Shown piece after piece: positions 33,450 to 42,430 of a stretch of DNA of 47,745 nt. The stretch lies in the NCBI GenBank assembly GCA_030608565.1, contig JAUWDY010000010.1, positions 1 to 47,745 of the forward strand, in the 5' to 3' direction. The position numbers were made by a program, and so were the translations under genes. Below the pieces are notes generated by a model, which made no database searches, was not told the DNA's origin, and saw only the letters and a list, made by a program, of their open reading frames with translations. Each line of letters begins with the position of its first letter. Within the stretch, counting starts at the first letter, position 1. This stretch comes from Candidatus Bathyarchaeota archaeon. Lineage in GTDB: Archaea; Thermoproteota; Bathyarchaeia; Bathyarchaeales; Bathyarchaeaceae.

Positions 33450-34283
33450 TCAAAGGTTTTCTGCTTGTTCTTTCAAGGAGTTGAAGAGTTCTGGTCTCAG
33501 GTCGCGGAGGGTTGGGACAAAAGCTTCTGTTCGTTCCAAGTCGGCGTAGTCGATGCTTCCTGTTGCCAAGTCTTCTTCGTCGTATTTGGCTTGTGTGATG
33601 ATGCTGCCGTTTGGGGCTACGAGTCTGCTTCCTCCCCAGAATTGTAGGCCGTTTTCCACACCGACAAGATTGACGTAGGCCAGAAAAACGGTGTTTTCAA
33701 TGGCTCTGGCGGCGGTTAGTACTTCAAAGAATTTGCGCCGTCTGGCTGGAGATGCTGATATGCAGATTATGAATTGGGCGCCTTTCAGTCTTAATAAGCG
33801 GGAGATTTCTGGAAAAAACACGTCATAACAGATTATTAACCCCAGTTTTCCGATTTCTGTCTCAAGCACTGGTGCTTGATATCCTAGTCTAAAATAGCGT
33901 TTTTCTTCGAAGACGCTGTGTGTTGGCAAGTGCATTTTTCGGTATTTGCCAATGAATCCTTTTGGGCTTAACAGAACTGCTGTGTTATAAAGGACTGCGC
34001 GTGCTTTTTCGCTTCGCTCCAGCATCCCGAAGATCATGTGGATGTTTTGTTTCTTTGCGGTTTCTTCTAAGAGTTTGACTGATGGTCCTGGGATGGGTTC
34101 TGCTAGTTCGTAGGCGAGGTCTCGGGTTGAATAGCCGGTTAATGAGAGTTCTGGGAAGATAATGATGTTTGCGTCTCTCTTTTTTGCTTCTTTAACCTTT
34201 TGCTTCATCTTGTTTATGTTATGTTTTTTGTCTCCGATTTTGCAACTTATTTGTGCGAGGACCGCGTTAATCTTCTTTAACAT
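33450..34283 (-). CDS. Carbon-nitrogen hydrolase (nitrilase superfamily)
   Basis: 277 residues from the ATG at 34283, which has GGAGAG seven bases upstream; the open frame runs further but overlaps nadE. The catalytic triad is complete: Glu45 in FPELSLTGY, Lys116 in KYRKMHLP and Cys152 in IICYDVFFPE, with the second family glutamate in the loop after the lysine (FEEKRYF). It lies 46 bases downstream of nadE. In Gln-dependent NAD synthetases this type of domain supplies ammonia to the synthetase domain, so the two may be a split version. Other amidase roles are possible. Confidence 0.9.
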   Translation of the reverse strand: MLKKINAVLAQISCKIGDKKHNINKMKQKVKEAKKRDANIIIFPELSLTGYSTRDLAYELAEPIPGPSVKLLEETAKKQNIHMIFGMLERSEKARAVLYNTAVLLSPKGFIGKYRKMHLPTHSVFEEKRYFRLGYQAPVLETEIGKLGLIICYDVFFPEISRLLRLKGAQFIICISASPARRRKFFEVLTAARAIENTVFLAYVNLVGVENGLQFWGGSRLVAPNGSIITQAKYDEEDLATGSIDYADLERTEAFVPTLRDLRPELFNSLKEQAENL

Positions 34284-34329
34284 TATTTTTCTCTCCATAA
34301 TCATTCTATTGCATTCATTGAGAAAAGGT

Positions 34330-35190
34330 TTAGTGTGGTGTGTAGGGAAGTCTAAAGTCGGCTCCAACCGTCCTATATCCAATTTTCGTTGTCAGGGGGG
34401 TCCGTCGCTTGTGCTCTGTTGCTAGCCATCGCTTCTTAATGCCGTTAACCCGTTTTATAGAGATGTTTAGCTGCTTTGCAATTTCCTCTGTTGTCATGAA
34501 GCGTTCTAAGCCGAATAGAATCAAGTCCAGCGTTTCATATTTGACGCCTAGTTCTTCCTCTGCTAGTTGGCCAGGCCAGAGTCCCGGTGTTGAAGGCTTC
34601 GTAACTATCTCAGTGGGGACGCCTATGTGCGAAGCTAGTTGCCTAACCTGCGTCTTGTAAATATCCATAAGAGGTGAAATATCCGCGGCTGCGTCTCCCC
34701 ATTTTGTGAAGTATCCTATCATGGTCTCGGACTTGTCTGAGCTGCCACACACTATTTTCTTGAGTTTATTAGCGTAATAATAAAGGTAAACCATTCGGAT
34801 TCTCGCCTTTACATTTCCCTTGCTAAGCTTATCTGTAGCGTCATAAATTGGGAGAGACTGAAAACAAGCCTTTAAGGCGGGGGAAATGTCAATGACCTCT
34901 AGTTTGAAACCAAATTTTTCCGCGACTAGTTTTGCATGCTGGGCATCTGTGGCGTTATACGTTTCTTCCTCTGGTAGTATAATGCCTAACACCTTGTGAC
35001 CCCCTAGAGATAGAGCGGCGAGAGCGGCTGTTGTGCTGCTGTCAATTCCACCAGATACTCCTAAGACTACGCCAGTTGCCCCGCATTTTTCTATGTAGTC
35101 CTTGATGAACCGTTTGATTCTAGTCTCAACCGATGGTGAATCTAATTTTAAGCGTTCTTTTGTCAGTTTCAATGTTAAGACTCCTTGCAT
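34330..35190 (-). CDS. nadE: NH3-dependent NAD synthetase
   Basis: 286 residues. ATP pyrophosphatase fold with the P-loop VSGGIDSSTTAAL (46-52), IILPEEETYNATDAQHA, KARIRMVYLYYYANK and VCGSSDKSETMIGYFTKWGDAAADISPL, all diagnostic of NadE. It amidates nicotinic acid adenine dinucleotide to NAD. There is no fused glutaminase domain. The C-terminus SIKRVNGIKKRWLATEHKRRTPL is the usual substrate-lid end. NAD kinase is also in this window (18.4 kb), though not adjacent. Confidence 0.95.
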   Translation of the reverse strand: MQGVLTLKLTKERLKLDSPSVETRIKRFIKDYIEKCGATGVVLGVSGGIDSSTTAALAALSLGGHKVLGIILPEEETYNATDAQHAKLVAEKFGFKLEVIDISPALKACFQSLPIYDATDKLSKGNVKARIRMVYLYYYANKLKKIVCGSSDKSETMIGYFTKWGDAAADISPLMDIYKTQVRQLASHIGVPTEIVTKPSTPGLWPGQLAEEELGVKYETLDLILFGLERFMTTEEIAKQLNISIKRVNGIKKRWLATEHKRRTPLTTKIGYRTVGADFRLPYTPH

Positions 35191-35337
35191 TCTGTTTCTA
35201 TGATTTCTTTTATAACTAAAGTTTACTCTTTCCTACTTCTCCGTTATGCGTTGAGAGAAATATTTAAGCGATAGTAATATAGTGGAGATGTGGCAAATCT
35301 TTAACCTCGGTTGCTACGTTCACGCAGAGGATTTGAC

Positions 35338-35580
35338 ATGGGTAGAAGAAAAAGAAAAGTAGTTCGCATTCCTAAAAAGCGGTTGCCCACGGTTTTCTTA
35401 TGTCCTAAATGCGGGAAAGAAGCTATTAGAATTGAATTCCTTGAGGGGCGTGAGCAAGCCACGGTGCGTTGTGGAAGTTGCGGTTTGAGTGAGGAGTTGC
35501 CTGCCAAACCATTCTTTCAAGAGATCGATGTCTATTGTAATTTCATTGATAAATTCTACTCTGGAATCATTGCCAAATAA
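35338..35580 (+). CDS. Elf1-like transcription elongation factor (zinc ribbon)
   Basis: 80 residues from the ATG at 35338; an upstream TTG would add nine unlike residues. N-terminal basic stretch [16 protein letters not shown], then a four-Cys zinc ribbon CPKCG...CGSCG and a C-terminal [21 protein letters not shown]. This is the pattern of archaeal/eukaryotic Elf1 (transcription elongation factor 1), which binds the elongating polymerase. GGGPS follows after 12 bases, so they share a transcript. Confidence 0.85.
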   Translation: MGRRKRKVVRIPKKRLPTVFLCPKCGKEAIRIEFLEGREQATVRCGSCGLSEELPAKPFFQEIDVYCNFIDKFYSGIIAK

Positions 35581-35592
35581 TGAGGATCGGTT

Positions 35593-36369
35593 ATGATTGG
35601 GCGAGTAGAAAAGTACCTACTAAACAAAATTAAGAAAGACGGGGCTATTCACTTAACTCTCATTGACCCCGAAAAAGTGTCTCTCAAATCAGCCTCTCGT
35701 ATAGCCCATGAAGCGGAGTCCAGCAAGACAGCAGCCATCATGATTGGCGGATCTACTTTTGTTTCCACTTCCCATTTAGATAATACTATAAAAGCAATAA
35801 AGAAGACAGTTGGCATCCCAGTGATTCTTTTCCCTAACAACGTAACAGCCATCAGCAAGCACGCCGATGCCATATGGTTTATGTCACTCCTCAACTCCCT
35901 AGACCCATACTTCATCGTGGGTGCACAAGTCTTAGGTGCTCCACTCGTCAAAAAATTTGGTTTAGAAGCCATCCCACTCGGTTACATAGTTGTTGGGCAA
36001 GGCGCCACAGTAGGCATTATAGGACGAGCCAGCCCGATTCCATATGATAAACCAGAACTTGCTGCTGCACATGCGCTGGCGGCGCAGTATCTGGGCATGC
36101 GGTTTGTGTATTTGGAGGCGGGGTCTGGAGCCAAACAACCAGTGCCAAACGAAACGATCAGGATAGTAAAGGATCTTGTTAGTGTTCCTTTGATTGTGGG
36201 TGGGGGCATAAGAAGTGGTGAGCAGGTGAAGGAGAAGGTGAACGCTGGGGCTGACATAATCGTCACTGGCAATGTTGTGGAAGAGTTTGAAGCTAAAGAC
36301 AAGGTTGAAGAATTGGTAAAACAGGTGAAATGGTATCGAAGGGCCATGAAGCGACCTAAACGTAGATGA
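35593..36369 (+). CDS. Geranylgeranylglyceryl phosphate synthase (GGGPS)
   Basis: 258 residues. TIM-barrel prenyltransferase that joins glycerol-1-phosphate and geranylgeranyl diphosphate, the committing step in archaeal ether lipids. Signatures: HLTLIDPEKV, MIGGSTFVS, VILFPNNVTAISKHADAIWFMSLLNS, YLEAGSGAKQPVP and VGGGIRSGEQVKEKVNAGADIIVTGNVVEE, which line the phosphate site. The start has GAGGATCGG upstream. Followed by the PolD large subunit on the same strand. Confidence 0.95.
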   Translation: MIGRVEKYLLNKIKKDGAIHLTLIDPEKVSLKSASRIAHEAESSKTAAIMIGGSTFVSTSHLDNTIKAIKKTVGIPVILFPNNVTAISKHADAIWFMSLLNSLDPYFIVGAQVLGAPLVKKFGLEAIPLGYIVVGQGATVGIIGRASPIPYDKPELAAAHALAAQYLGMRFVYLEAGSGAKQPVPNETIRIVKDLVSVPLIVGGGIRSGEQVKEKVNAGADIIVTGNVVEEFEAKDKVEELVKQVKWYRRAMKRPKRR

Positions 36370-36481
36370 TTAACCGTCTTTTATGAGTTCGCATGGAATA
36401 ATTCTGTTGCGTTCTCTTTGACTTGTTCATGTTAGAAAAGCTGAATATACACATTACAAACTCTACTGAGGGAAAACCGTT

Positions 36482-39400
36482 TTGAACGTCGCGATGAGCA
36501 AGGAACACCAGCAATACGTATCCACACTAGAGAACAAACTCGCGAGTATATACGAAACTGCGAAAAAGGCAAGAGAAAAAGGGTTTGACCCCTCCCTTCA
36601 CCCTGAGCCCAAAGTGGCCAAAGATCTAGCCGAACTTGTGGAGGGACTGGTTGGTCCCCAAGGCGTTGCTGAAAGCATCCGAAACTTAAGCAAGAAATTG
36701 CCACGAGAAGAACTTGCGTTCAAAATTGCCGAAGAGATTGTATACGGAAAATTCGAGCACATGGATGCAAGTGGAGCCGCTGAACAGGCGATAAGAACCG
36801 CCCTTGCCATACTGACCGAAGGCATAACCGCCGCGCCTCTGCAAGGCGTAGCACAAGTAGCCGTGAAGTATAACTCTGACCGAACGAAGTATCTAGCAAT
36901 TTATTACGCCGGCCCTATACGTTCTGCAGGCGGTACGGAACAGGCCTTAAGTTTGCTGGTAGGAGATTTTGTTCGTCGCTTGCTGGGGCTGGATCGTTAC
37001 AAACCAACTGAAGACGAGATTGGACGTTTCATCGAAGAAATGCGATTATTTGAGCGATCAGTAAGTCGGTTTCAATATCACGTGTCGGATGAAGAATTAA
37101 GAAGAGCACTTCAATTTCTCCCCGTGCAAGTTACCGGGCTGGAATCTGATCCAGTTGAGGTTTCTGCCTACCGCGATCTTCCTCGAATCGAGACAAACCG
37201 AGTACGAGGTGGTGCACTCCGTGTTGTAAACGATGGAGTTGTGGGGCGTTCTGCAAAAGTGTGGACGATTGTAGAAAAACTGGGAATTGAGGGCTGGGAC
37301 TGGTTGAAGAGCGTTCGAGAAATCGAACGGAAGAAGAATGCTGGTTTTATGGAGGACATTATTGCGGGGCGTCCCATCTTTTCGTTTCCTTCAAGGCGTG
37401 GAGGTTTTAGGCTTCGGTATGGAAGGTCTAGGAACACTGGTTTAGCTGCGGTGGGGGTTCATCCGGTGACCATGATGGTTCTTCAGAATTTTCTTGCAGC
37501 AGGCACTCAATTACGTATTGAAGGTCCTGGGAAATCTGGGGTTGTTCTTCCGGTAGATACGATAGAGCCTCCAGTTGTACGGTTGAGGGATGGGTCTGTT
37601 GTTCGTGCTTCACTTGAAAACTTTGCACAAATAAAGAACGTGGTTGACAAGATTCTATTTTTAGGCGATATCCTCATCGGGTTTGGGGACTTTCTGTATA
37701 CCAACAAACCTCTTCTCCCATCAGGGGTCACCGAAGAGTGGTGGTGTCAGGAGCTTCAGGCGGTTATTAAACAGAAATTTGGTGGGGATTTGAAGGAGGC
37801 CGCGACGAGGGCGAAGATTTCTACAGATTGCCTCGAGGGATTCCTCATAGACCCTTTTGGAAATAAGCCAACCGCCAAAGAAGCAGTATCATTAGCCTTG
37901 GTCCTCGGGGTTCCTCTTCATCCGTTTTTCACGTTCTTCTGGGCGTACATTTCTTCTGATGAACTCCGAATGTTACGGAAGTGGCTCTTGAACTCTCGAA
38001 GAGAGGTTGAGAACGAAAGTGTTCGTGAAATATCTGGCGAGATGAACGAATCAGTAAAGCAGGTGCTTGAAAAGCTATGTATTCCCCATAAAGTTGTGGA
38101 AGGCAGCATTAAGATAGAAGGGGATGAGGCCTACGTCTTTGCATTTTGTCTCGGATTAAACGACTCCAAAGCGAGAATAGTTAGTGCGAAATCTGTTCTC
38201 GAAAACATTAGGAAACTCTGCGGTGTTAATGTCAGAGACAAAGCTCCGACGTTTGTAGGCGCGAGAATGGGGCGTCCGGAAAAAGCGAAGAGGCGAGAGA
38301 TGAGACCTCTGGTTCACGTGCTTTTCCCAGTTGGGCTTGCTGGTGGTCCTCGACGAAACATTGTAAAGGCGTTAAACAGAGTTGCGATTGAAGTTGAGCT
38401 TGTGAAGCGGCGATGTCCTGACTGTCGAACGGAAACCCGTAGAATAAAGTGTCCTGAATGTGGGGCCGAGACGGTTTTGGTGAAGTGTTGTCCTCAGTGT
38501 GGCAAGGTTCTGAAACAGGATGTTTGTCCGATCTGTAAAGTTTCAACAAGGAACTACAGTAAACAATCAATCAACCTAAGGGAGTTGATGAACGAGGCGA
38601 GTGAAAGGCTGAACCTTCCTGTTCCAAAGCTTGTGAAAGGCGTAAAGGGTTTAATAAACGAAACAAAGACGGTTGAGACACTTGAAAAAGGGATTTTGCG
38701 AGCCAAATACGACCTCTCTGTTTATAAAGATGGAACAATTCGGTTCGACGCTACAAACGCGCCATTAACGCATTTCAAGCCAAAAGAGATCGGTGTCTCT
38801 GTTGAAAGGCTTCGGCAAATGGGTTATCTTCTTGACTGCTACGGAAATCCCTTAACCGATCCTGATCAGATATGCGAGCTTAAAGTTCAAGACGTAGTTA
38901 TCTCGGTGGGAAATGCGGAATACTTTGTTCGTGTGGCCAATTTCTTAGACGCTCTTCTTGAGAAGGTGTATGATCTTCCTCCATACTACAACGTTAAACA
39001 TATTGACGACCTAGTTGGACATTTAGTCGTAGGCTTGGCACCCCACACCTCAGCTGGCATTCTCGGCAGAATAATCGGTTTCACAAGTCACAGTATTTGT
39101 TATGCTCATGTCCTTTGGCATTCAGCGAAGCGTCGGGACTGTGACGGCGATGAGGATGCTTTGATGCTGGCTTTGGATACTATCTTGAACTTTTCTAAGG
39201 CTTACTTGCCAGCTCAGATAGGTGGAATCATGGATGCGCCACTTTTCATTATTCCGTTGGTGAACCCTGTGGAAGTGCAGCGGCAGGCTCATGAGGTGGA
39301 TGTTGCTGGGACGTATCCGCTGGTGTTTTATGAGAAGACTTGGCAGAAAGTTATGCCTCGTAAAATCGGTGAACTCATAGACCTAGTTGAGTATCGGCTA

Positions 39401-39895
39401 AACAGTGAAGCACAGTTTCAAGGCTTCAACTACACGATTCCTGTTTCAGATATTAACATGGGCAATCGTGAGAGTATCTACAAGAGGCTTGGGCGAATGC
39501 TTGACAAGTTGAGTAGTCAACTTACGCTGGCGGAGAAGATTGAGGCTGTAGATGCTGAGACCGTGGCGAGGAAGGTTCTGACCACGCATTTCATTCGTGA
39601 CATCATGGGTAATTTGCGGGCGTTCACCAGTCAAAGCTTTCGATGTAAGAAATGTAACAAACGTTTTAGACGATTGCCTCTTCGGGGTAAGTGTTCCGCG
39701 TGTGGCGGCGAGGTAGCTTTGACGGTTCATCGTGGTGGAATCGAAAAATACTTGGAAGCGGCGCGTCAGCTTGTGAAGAAGTATGGATTATCCAATTATT
39801 ATGCTCAGCGGCTTACGTTGGTGGAGGAGGAGATTAGGTCTTTGTTTGAAGGCGATAAGCCTAAGCAGGTAAGCCTCTCCGACTTTATAGCTTGA
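36482..39895 (+). CDS. polC: DNA polymerase II (PolD) large subunit DP2
   Basis: 1137 residues, no intein seen. Start TTG at 36482 lies nine bases after GAGGG; an ATG four codons later lacks that spacing. N-terminal YYAGPIRSAGGTEQALSLL, central two-barrel catalytic core with HSAKRRDCDGDEDALMLALD (the catalytic Asp motif), zinc modules RCPDCRTETRR, CPECG, CCPQCGKVLK, CPICK (about 640-690) and a final FRCKKCNKRF...CSACGG (about 1054-1083). With DP1 it forms the main replicative polymerase of many archaea. The C-terminal region should bind DP1 and PCNA. Confidence 0.96.
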   Translation: MNVAMSKEHQQYVSTLENKLASIYETAKKAREKGFDPSLHPEPKVAKDLAELVEGLVGPQGVAESIRNLSKKLPREELAFKIAEEIVYGKFEHMDASGAAEQAIRTALAILTEGITAAPLQGVAQVAVKYNSDRTKYLAIYYAGPIRSAGGTEQALSLLVGDFVRRLLGLDRYKPTEDEIGRFIEEMRLFERSVSRFQYHVSDEELRRALQFLPVQVTGLESDPVEVSAYRDLPRIETNRVRGGALRVVNDGVVGRSAKVWTIVEKLGIEGWDWLKSVREIERKKNAGFMEDIIAGRPIFSFPSRRGGFRLRYGRSRNTGLAAVGVHPVTMMVLQNFLAAGTQLRIEGPGKSGVVLPVDTIEPPVVRLRDGSVVRASLENFAQIKNVVDKILFLGDILIGFGDFLYTNKPLLPSGVTEEWWCQELQAVIKQKFGGDLKEAATRAKISTDCLEGFLIDPFGNKPTAKEAVSLALVLGVPLHPFFTFFWAYISSDELRMLRKWLLNSRREVENESVREISGEMNESVKQVLEKLCIPHKVVEGSIKIEGDEAYVFAFCLGLNDSKARIVSAKSVLENIRKLCGVNVRDKAPTFVGARMGRPEKAKRREMRPLVHVLFPVGLAGGPRRNIVKALNRVAIEVELVKRRCPDCRTETRRIKCPECGAETVLVKCCPQCGKVLKQDVCPICKVSTRNYSKQSINLRELMNEASERLNLPVPKLVKGVKGLINETKTVETLEKGILRAKYDLSVYKDGTIRFDATNAPLTHFKPKEIGVSVERLRQMGYLLDCYGNPLTDPDQICELKVQDVVISVGNAEYFVRVANFLDALLEKVYDLPPYYNVKHIDDLVGHLVVGLAPHTSAGILGRIIGFTSHSICYAHVLWHSAKRRDCDGDEDALMLALDTILNFSKAYLPAQIGGIMDAPLFIIPLVNPVEVQRQAHEVDVAGTYPLVFYEKTWQKVMPRKIGELIDLVEYRLNSEAQFQGFNYTIPVSDINMGNRESIYKRLGRMLDKLSSQLTLAEKIEAVDAETVARKVLTTHFIRDIMGNLRAFTSQSFRCKKCNKRFRRLPLRGKCSACGGEVALTVHRGGIEKYLEAARQLVKKYGLSNYYAQRLTLVEEEIRSLFEGDKPKQVSLSDFIA

Positions 39896-39947
39896 CGGCT
39901 AGTGGAAACCTTTTCTATGTGAACAGAGAATTTTGTTTTGAGGAACC

Positions 39948-40226
39948 ATGTTAAAAGGAGACTATCATCCTAAGGCTTTTCTATCTTTGAAGAGGAATGT
40001 TCGACCTGGGTTAGTTGCTAGAACAAAGATTCTTTTGTTTCTAGAGAAAGGATCGTCTAACACTAGGGATATTTTGAAGAAGAGTAAGCTTAGTTACGCG
40101 TCTGTTCTGCATCATCTTCATCTTCTTGAGGCTGAGAATATACTTGTGCACAGGGGTAAGAGGCTGTATGTTTGGGAGTTGACTGGTGCTGGGCAACAAA
40201 GATTAACGAATGTTACGGAGACTTGA
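39948..40226 (+). CDS. Small winged-helix DNA-binding protein (ArsR-like)
   Basis: 92 residues. A single winged helix: VARTKILLFLEKGSSNTRDILKKSKLSYASVLHHLHLLEAENIL (about 23-66) followed by the wing HRGKRLYVWELTGAGQQRL. It looks like a typical small archaeal HTH regulator. It follows PolD large subunit by about 50 bases on the same strand and converges with the MazG-like gene. Target unknown. Confidence 0.8.
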   Translation: MLKGDYHPKAFLSLKRNVRPGLVARTKILLFLEKGSSNTRDILKKSKLSYASVLHHLHLLEAENILVHRGKRLYVWELTGAGQQRLTNVTET

Positions 40227-40509
40227 AAGGACATTTGCAAGGTGACTGTTGACATTTGGGGCATCTGTCGCTATACTTTGCTAGTGCAGCCTTCTGTAGG
40301 TCTATGTTGACAACGTTTGCTAATGATGCCAGCCAAGCGAGAACATCAGCGAACTCGTCTTCCAGCGCCTTTCTATCTTTTCCTTTCAGGGCTTCTCCTA
40401 ATTCACCTATTTCTTCTACAAGCCACTCGTATGTTCCCACGGTTCCACGCTTCGAGTCTCGGTGAAAATAAATCCGCCGCATCATATCCTGAAATTCGTC
40501 AACATGCAT
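40213..40509 (-). CDS. MazG-like nucleotide pyrophosphohydrolase with Cys-rich tail
   Basis: 98 residues from the ATG at 40509, which follows GGAGGAAGGACAAGAAC; the open frame extends to 40593 without support. All-alpha NTP pyrophosphohydrolase fold with WLVEEIGELGEALKGKD and EFADVLAWLASLAN, the two metal-binding acidic motifs of MazG. It may hydrolyse non-standard or excess nucleotides. The C-terminal CPKCQQSPCKCP is a four-Cys tail, uncommon in MazG, which may bind zinc. Overlaps the end of the HTH gene by 14 bases. Confidence 0.85.
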   Translation of the reverse strand: MHVDEFQDMMRRIYFHRDSKRGTVGTYEWLVEEIGELGEALKGKDRKALEDEFADVLAWLASLANVVNIDLQKAALAKYSDRCPKCQQSPCKCPFKSP

Positions 40510-40737
40510 GTTCTTGTCCTTCCTCCGCTGTTTTTTTATTGTGTCTTTGAACTTCATAAGGCTTGTTTGTCCTTTCTCGAGTATGTGTGTCACGTTAATG
40601 TCTTGTCATGCAGACACACTCGTTGTTGTGTGGTTTTTCTATGGCTTTTGCACAACAACACGTGAGCCTACGAGGGTCCTAGATAAATGCATGCATAGAA
40701 TCCTGATTAGATGTCTTTCACTTGTTCCTTTTCAGTT

Positions 40738-41196
40738 TCATAAACGCTTTGACGCTAGTTCTTCTATACCGAAGAGCTTCGCATCGGGTATGGAATTAAT
40801 TTTTCTCGCGGTCTCTTCCATTTTCTTTGGATCTCCATGCAGTAGTTCCACTTTGAGGCTTTGAAAAACCTCCGTCTTCATTTTCACTCGAATGGTCTGG
40901 CGTTTTGCATGGAATACAGCTGAGATTTCGCTGAGATTTGTTACAGTTATGTTGCCTTTTCCAAGCGTGCACCCTGTCGCCACTTGTATGCCATCGACTA
41001 CACAGGATAAGGGCGGTTTATTCCCGGTATTAACAGTCACAGACAGGTCGCCGAATCCATTCGACTTGAGAGTTTTCTTTGCCAGCAACCCCATTCGAAC
41101 TCCGATGGTCAAGAACGGGCCGAGATGTCCATGAAATTCCGCTGCTTTATTCAGTATATCTTTCAGTTCTGTGTTCATGTTTTGTCCAGATGTCAT
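40738..41196 (-). CDS. FmdE-family protein (formylmethanofuran dehydrogenase subunit E-like)
   Basis: 152 residues. FHGHLGPFLTIGVRMG near residue 21 and SCVVDGIQVATGCTLGKGNI (Cys65, Cys76) are the FmdE signature; the His and Cys residues bind metal. FmdE-like proteins are tied to molybdenum/tungsten or other metal handling, but also occur outside methanogens. It overlaps the upstream membrane-protein gene by four bases (ATGA), so translation is coupled. With NikR divergent beyond it, this looks like a metal-homeostasis group. Confidence 0.88.
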   Translation of the reverse strand: MTSGQNMNTELKDILNKAAEFHGHLGPFLTIGVRMGLLAKKTLKSNGFGDLSVTVNTGNKPPLSCVVDGIQVATGCTLGKGNITVTNLSEISAVFHAKRQTIRVKMKTEVFQSLKVELLHGDPKKMEETARKINSIPDAKLFGIEELASKRL

Positions 41197-41753
41197 GGTA
41201 GTTTGCTCCTTGCAGTTTGTTTCGAGTGGCTTGGGATAGTTATTCTGGTTTTAAGGGCGTTGACTAGGATGAGTCCGAATATGCCTCCGATGATGCCGCC
41301 GATTGCGTGGTTTGCGGCGAATGTGATGACTGTCCAGATGGGGTTGAGGTTCATGAAAATGCTTCCGATGATTAGGCCGGCTGTGCCTGCGCATATTGTG
41401 GAGAATGAGATCATGCTTATGGTGCTGGGTATTGGTTTTTCGAAGCAGTTACTGTAGCCTATTGTTCTTGTTAGGATGTCGAAGAGGATGCTTGCTGCCA
41501 TGAAGCCGAGCATGTAGGAGCCGCCTCGTAGTGCGAACGTTAGCAATGTGACTATCAGTCCTGTGAGTGAGATTGCGCCAAACTTTCTTGTCCACCATGC
41601 AACTAGTATTAGTGATGTGAAGGCTAGGAAGTCGCATAGGAATGGTAGGTAGGTCATTCGCCAGAAAATTGGAGAGAATGTGTTGTTTAGAACTGCCCAT
41701 AAGGCGGCGCACATGATTATGGCGGTTATGTCTCGTGTGTTGAAGTAAGCCAT
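41193..41753 (-). CDS. Multi-pass membrane protein, possible ECF transporter S-type component
   Basis: About 186 residues, five or six membrane segments (for example IIMCAALWAVLN, YLPFLCDFLAFTSLILVAW, ISLTGLIVTLLTFALR, STICAGTAGLIIGSIF and AIGGIIGGIFGLILVNAL). The size and N-terminal TRDITAIIMCAALWAVLN recall substrate-binding S components of ECF vitamin/metal transporters. Its neighbours, NikR and FmdE-like, make nickel or cobalt a plausible substrate; no ECF ATPase or T component is in the window. ATG at 41753 has AAGGTG upstream; a GTG three codons earlier is possible. Confidence 0.7.
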   Translation of the reverse strand: MAYFNTRDITAIIMCAALWAVLNNTFSPIFWRMTYLPFLCDFLAFTSLILVAWWTRKFGAISLTGLIVTLLTFALRGGSYMLGFMAASILFDILTRTIGYSNCFEKPIPSTISMISFSTICAGTAGLIIGSIFMNLNPIWTVITFAANHAIGGIIGGIFGLILVNALKTRITIPSHSKQTARSKLP

Positions 41754-41839
41754 TAGTAACACCTTTTTTACAGAAAGTATTACTGTGCTTGATAAAAGCT
41801 TTATGGTAACGTGCCAAACAGTTTAACGGGGAAAATGAT

Positions 41840-42244
41840 ATGAGCAAAATTATTCGTGTCGGCGTTACTTTTCCTCCTGACCTGCTTAGAGAGCTTGATG
41901 AAGTGCTTGAGGAGACTGGTTATGAGAGTAGGTCTAAGGCGATTCAGGACTCTGTGAGCGCTTTTGTCAGTGAACATAAGTGGCTTCGGGAGCAGAAGGG
42001 AATGAGAGTTGGCGTCTTAGTGGTACTTTATGACCATGAAGTGAAGGGCTTAAATGAAGCTCTTATCGACACTCAACATGAGCATGCTGACGTGATCTAT
42101 TCCTCAATGCATATTCATCTAAGCGAACGAGACTGTCTCGAGGCCATAGCAGTAAAGGGCGAGGCTGAAGAGATTAAAAAATTAACCCAAGAATTGAAGA
42201 CAAAGAAAGGAGTGAAACAGGTCAAACTATCCATAGTTTACTGA
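41840..42244 (+). CDS. nikR: NikR-type nickel-responsive transcription regulator
   Basis: 134 residues. N-terminal ribbon-helix-helix (IIRVGVTFPPDLLRELDEVLEETGYESRSKAIQDSV) and C-terminal ACT-type domain with HADVIYSSMHIHLSERDCLE. The ligands match E. coli NikR with a constant offset of four: His80, His91, His93 and Cys99 correspond to His76, His87, His89 and Cys95, so high-affinity square-planar nickel binding is expected. Divergent from the membrane-protein/FmdE-like pair, which it probably controls through the 86-base gap between them. No operator palindrome is obvious there. Confidence 0.92.
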   Translation: MSKIIRVGVTFPPDLLRELDEVLEETGYESRSKAIQDSVSAFVSEHKWLREQKGMRVGVLVVLYDHEVKGLNEALIDTQHEHADVIYSSMHIHLSERDCLEAIAVKGEAEEIKKLTQELKTKKGVKQVKLSIVY

Positions 42245-42299
42245 CAATTCAGCAAAATGTTTCTTACTCCATCCGTTATTCTAAGCTTTGATGCCATTT

Positions 42300-42311
42300 T
42301 GCATGCATGCA
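42300..42311. repeat. TGCATGCATGCA palindrome
   Basis: A perfect 12-base palindrome in the 186-base gap between nikR and the secreted beta-helix protein. Eight more GCATGC-type octamers occur in the window, mostly at gene edges in accessory parts; see findings. Role unknown. Confidence 0.6.
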
Positions 42312-42430
42312 AAGATTATTTAAATTATGCGCGCGCTAGAATGTTCTTCCAGAACTTACTTTCTGAAATCTTAAGTGTACGCTTGGTTACAATGGAACAG
42401 TTTACAGAACGAGAGAAAGGAGGTGATAAG

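Noticed and set aside
36482-39895. Possible intein in the PolD large subunit
   Set aside because: Length fits the intein-free family and all domain motifs follow each other without a foreign block; no intein splice junction residues seen.
42257-42430. N-terminal extension of the beta-helix protein
   Set aside because: A perfect ribosome site and a signal peptide fix the GTG at 42431; the upstream frame contains the TGCATGCATGCA palindrome and no signal.
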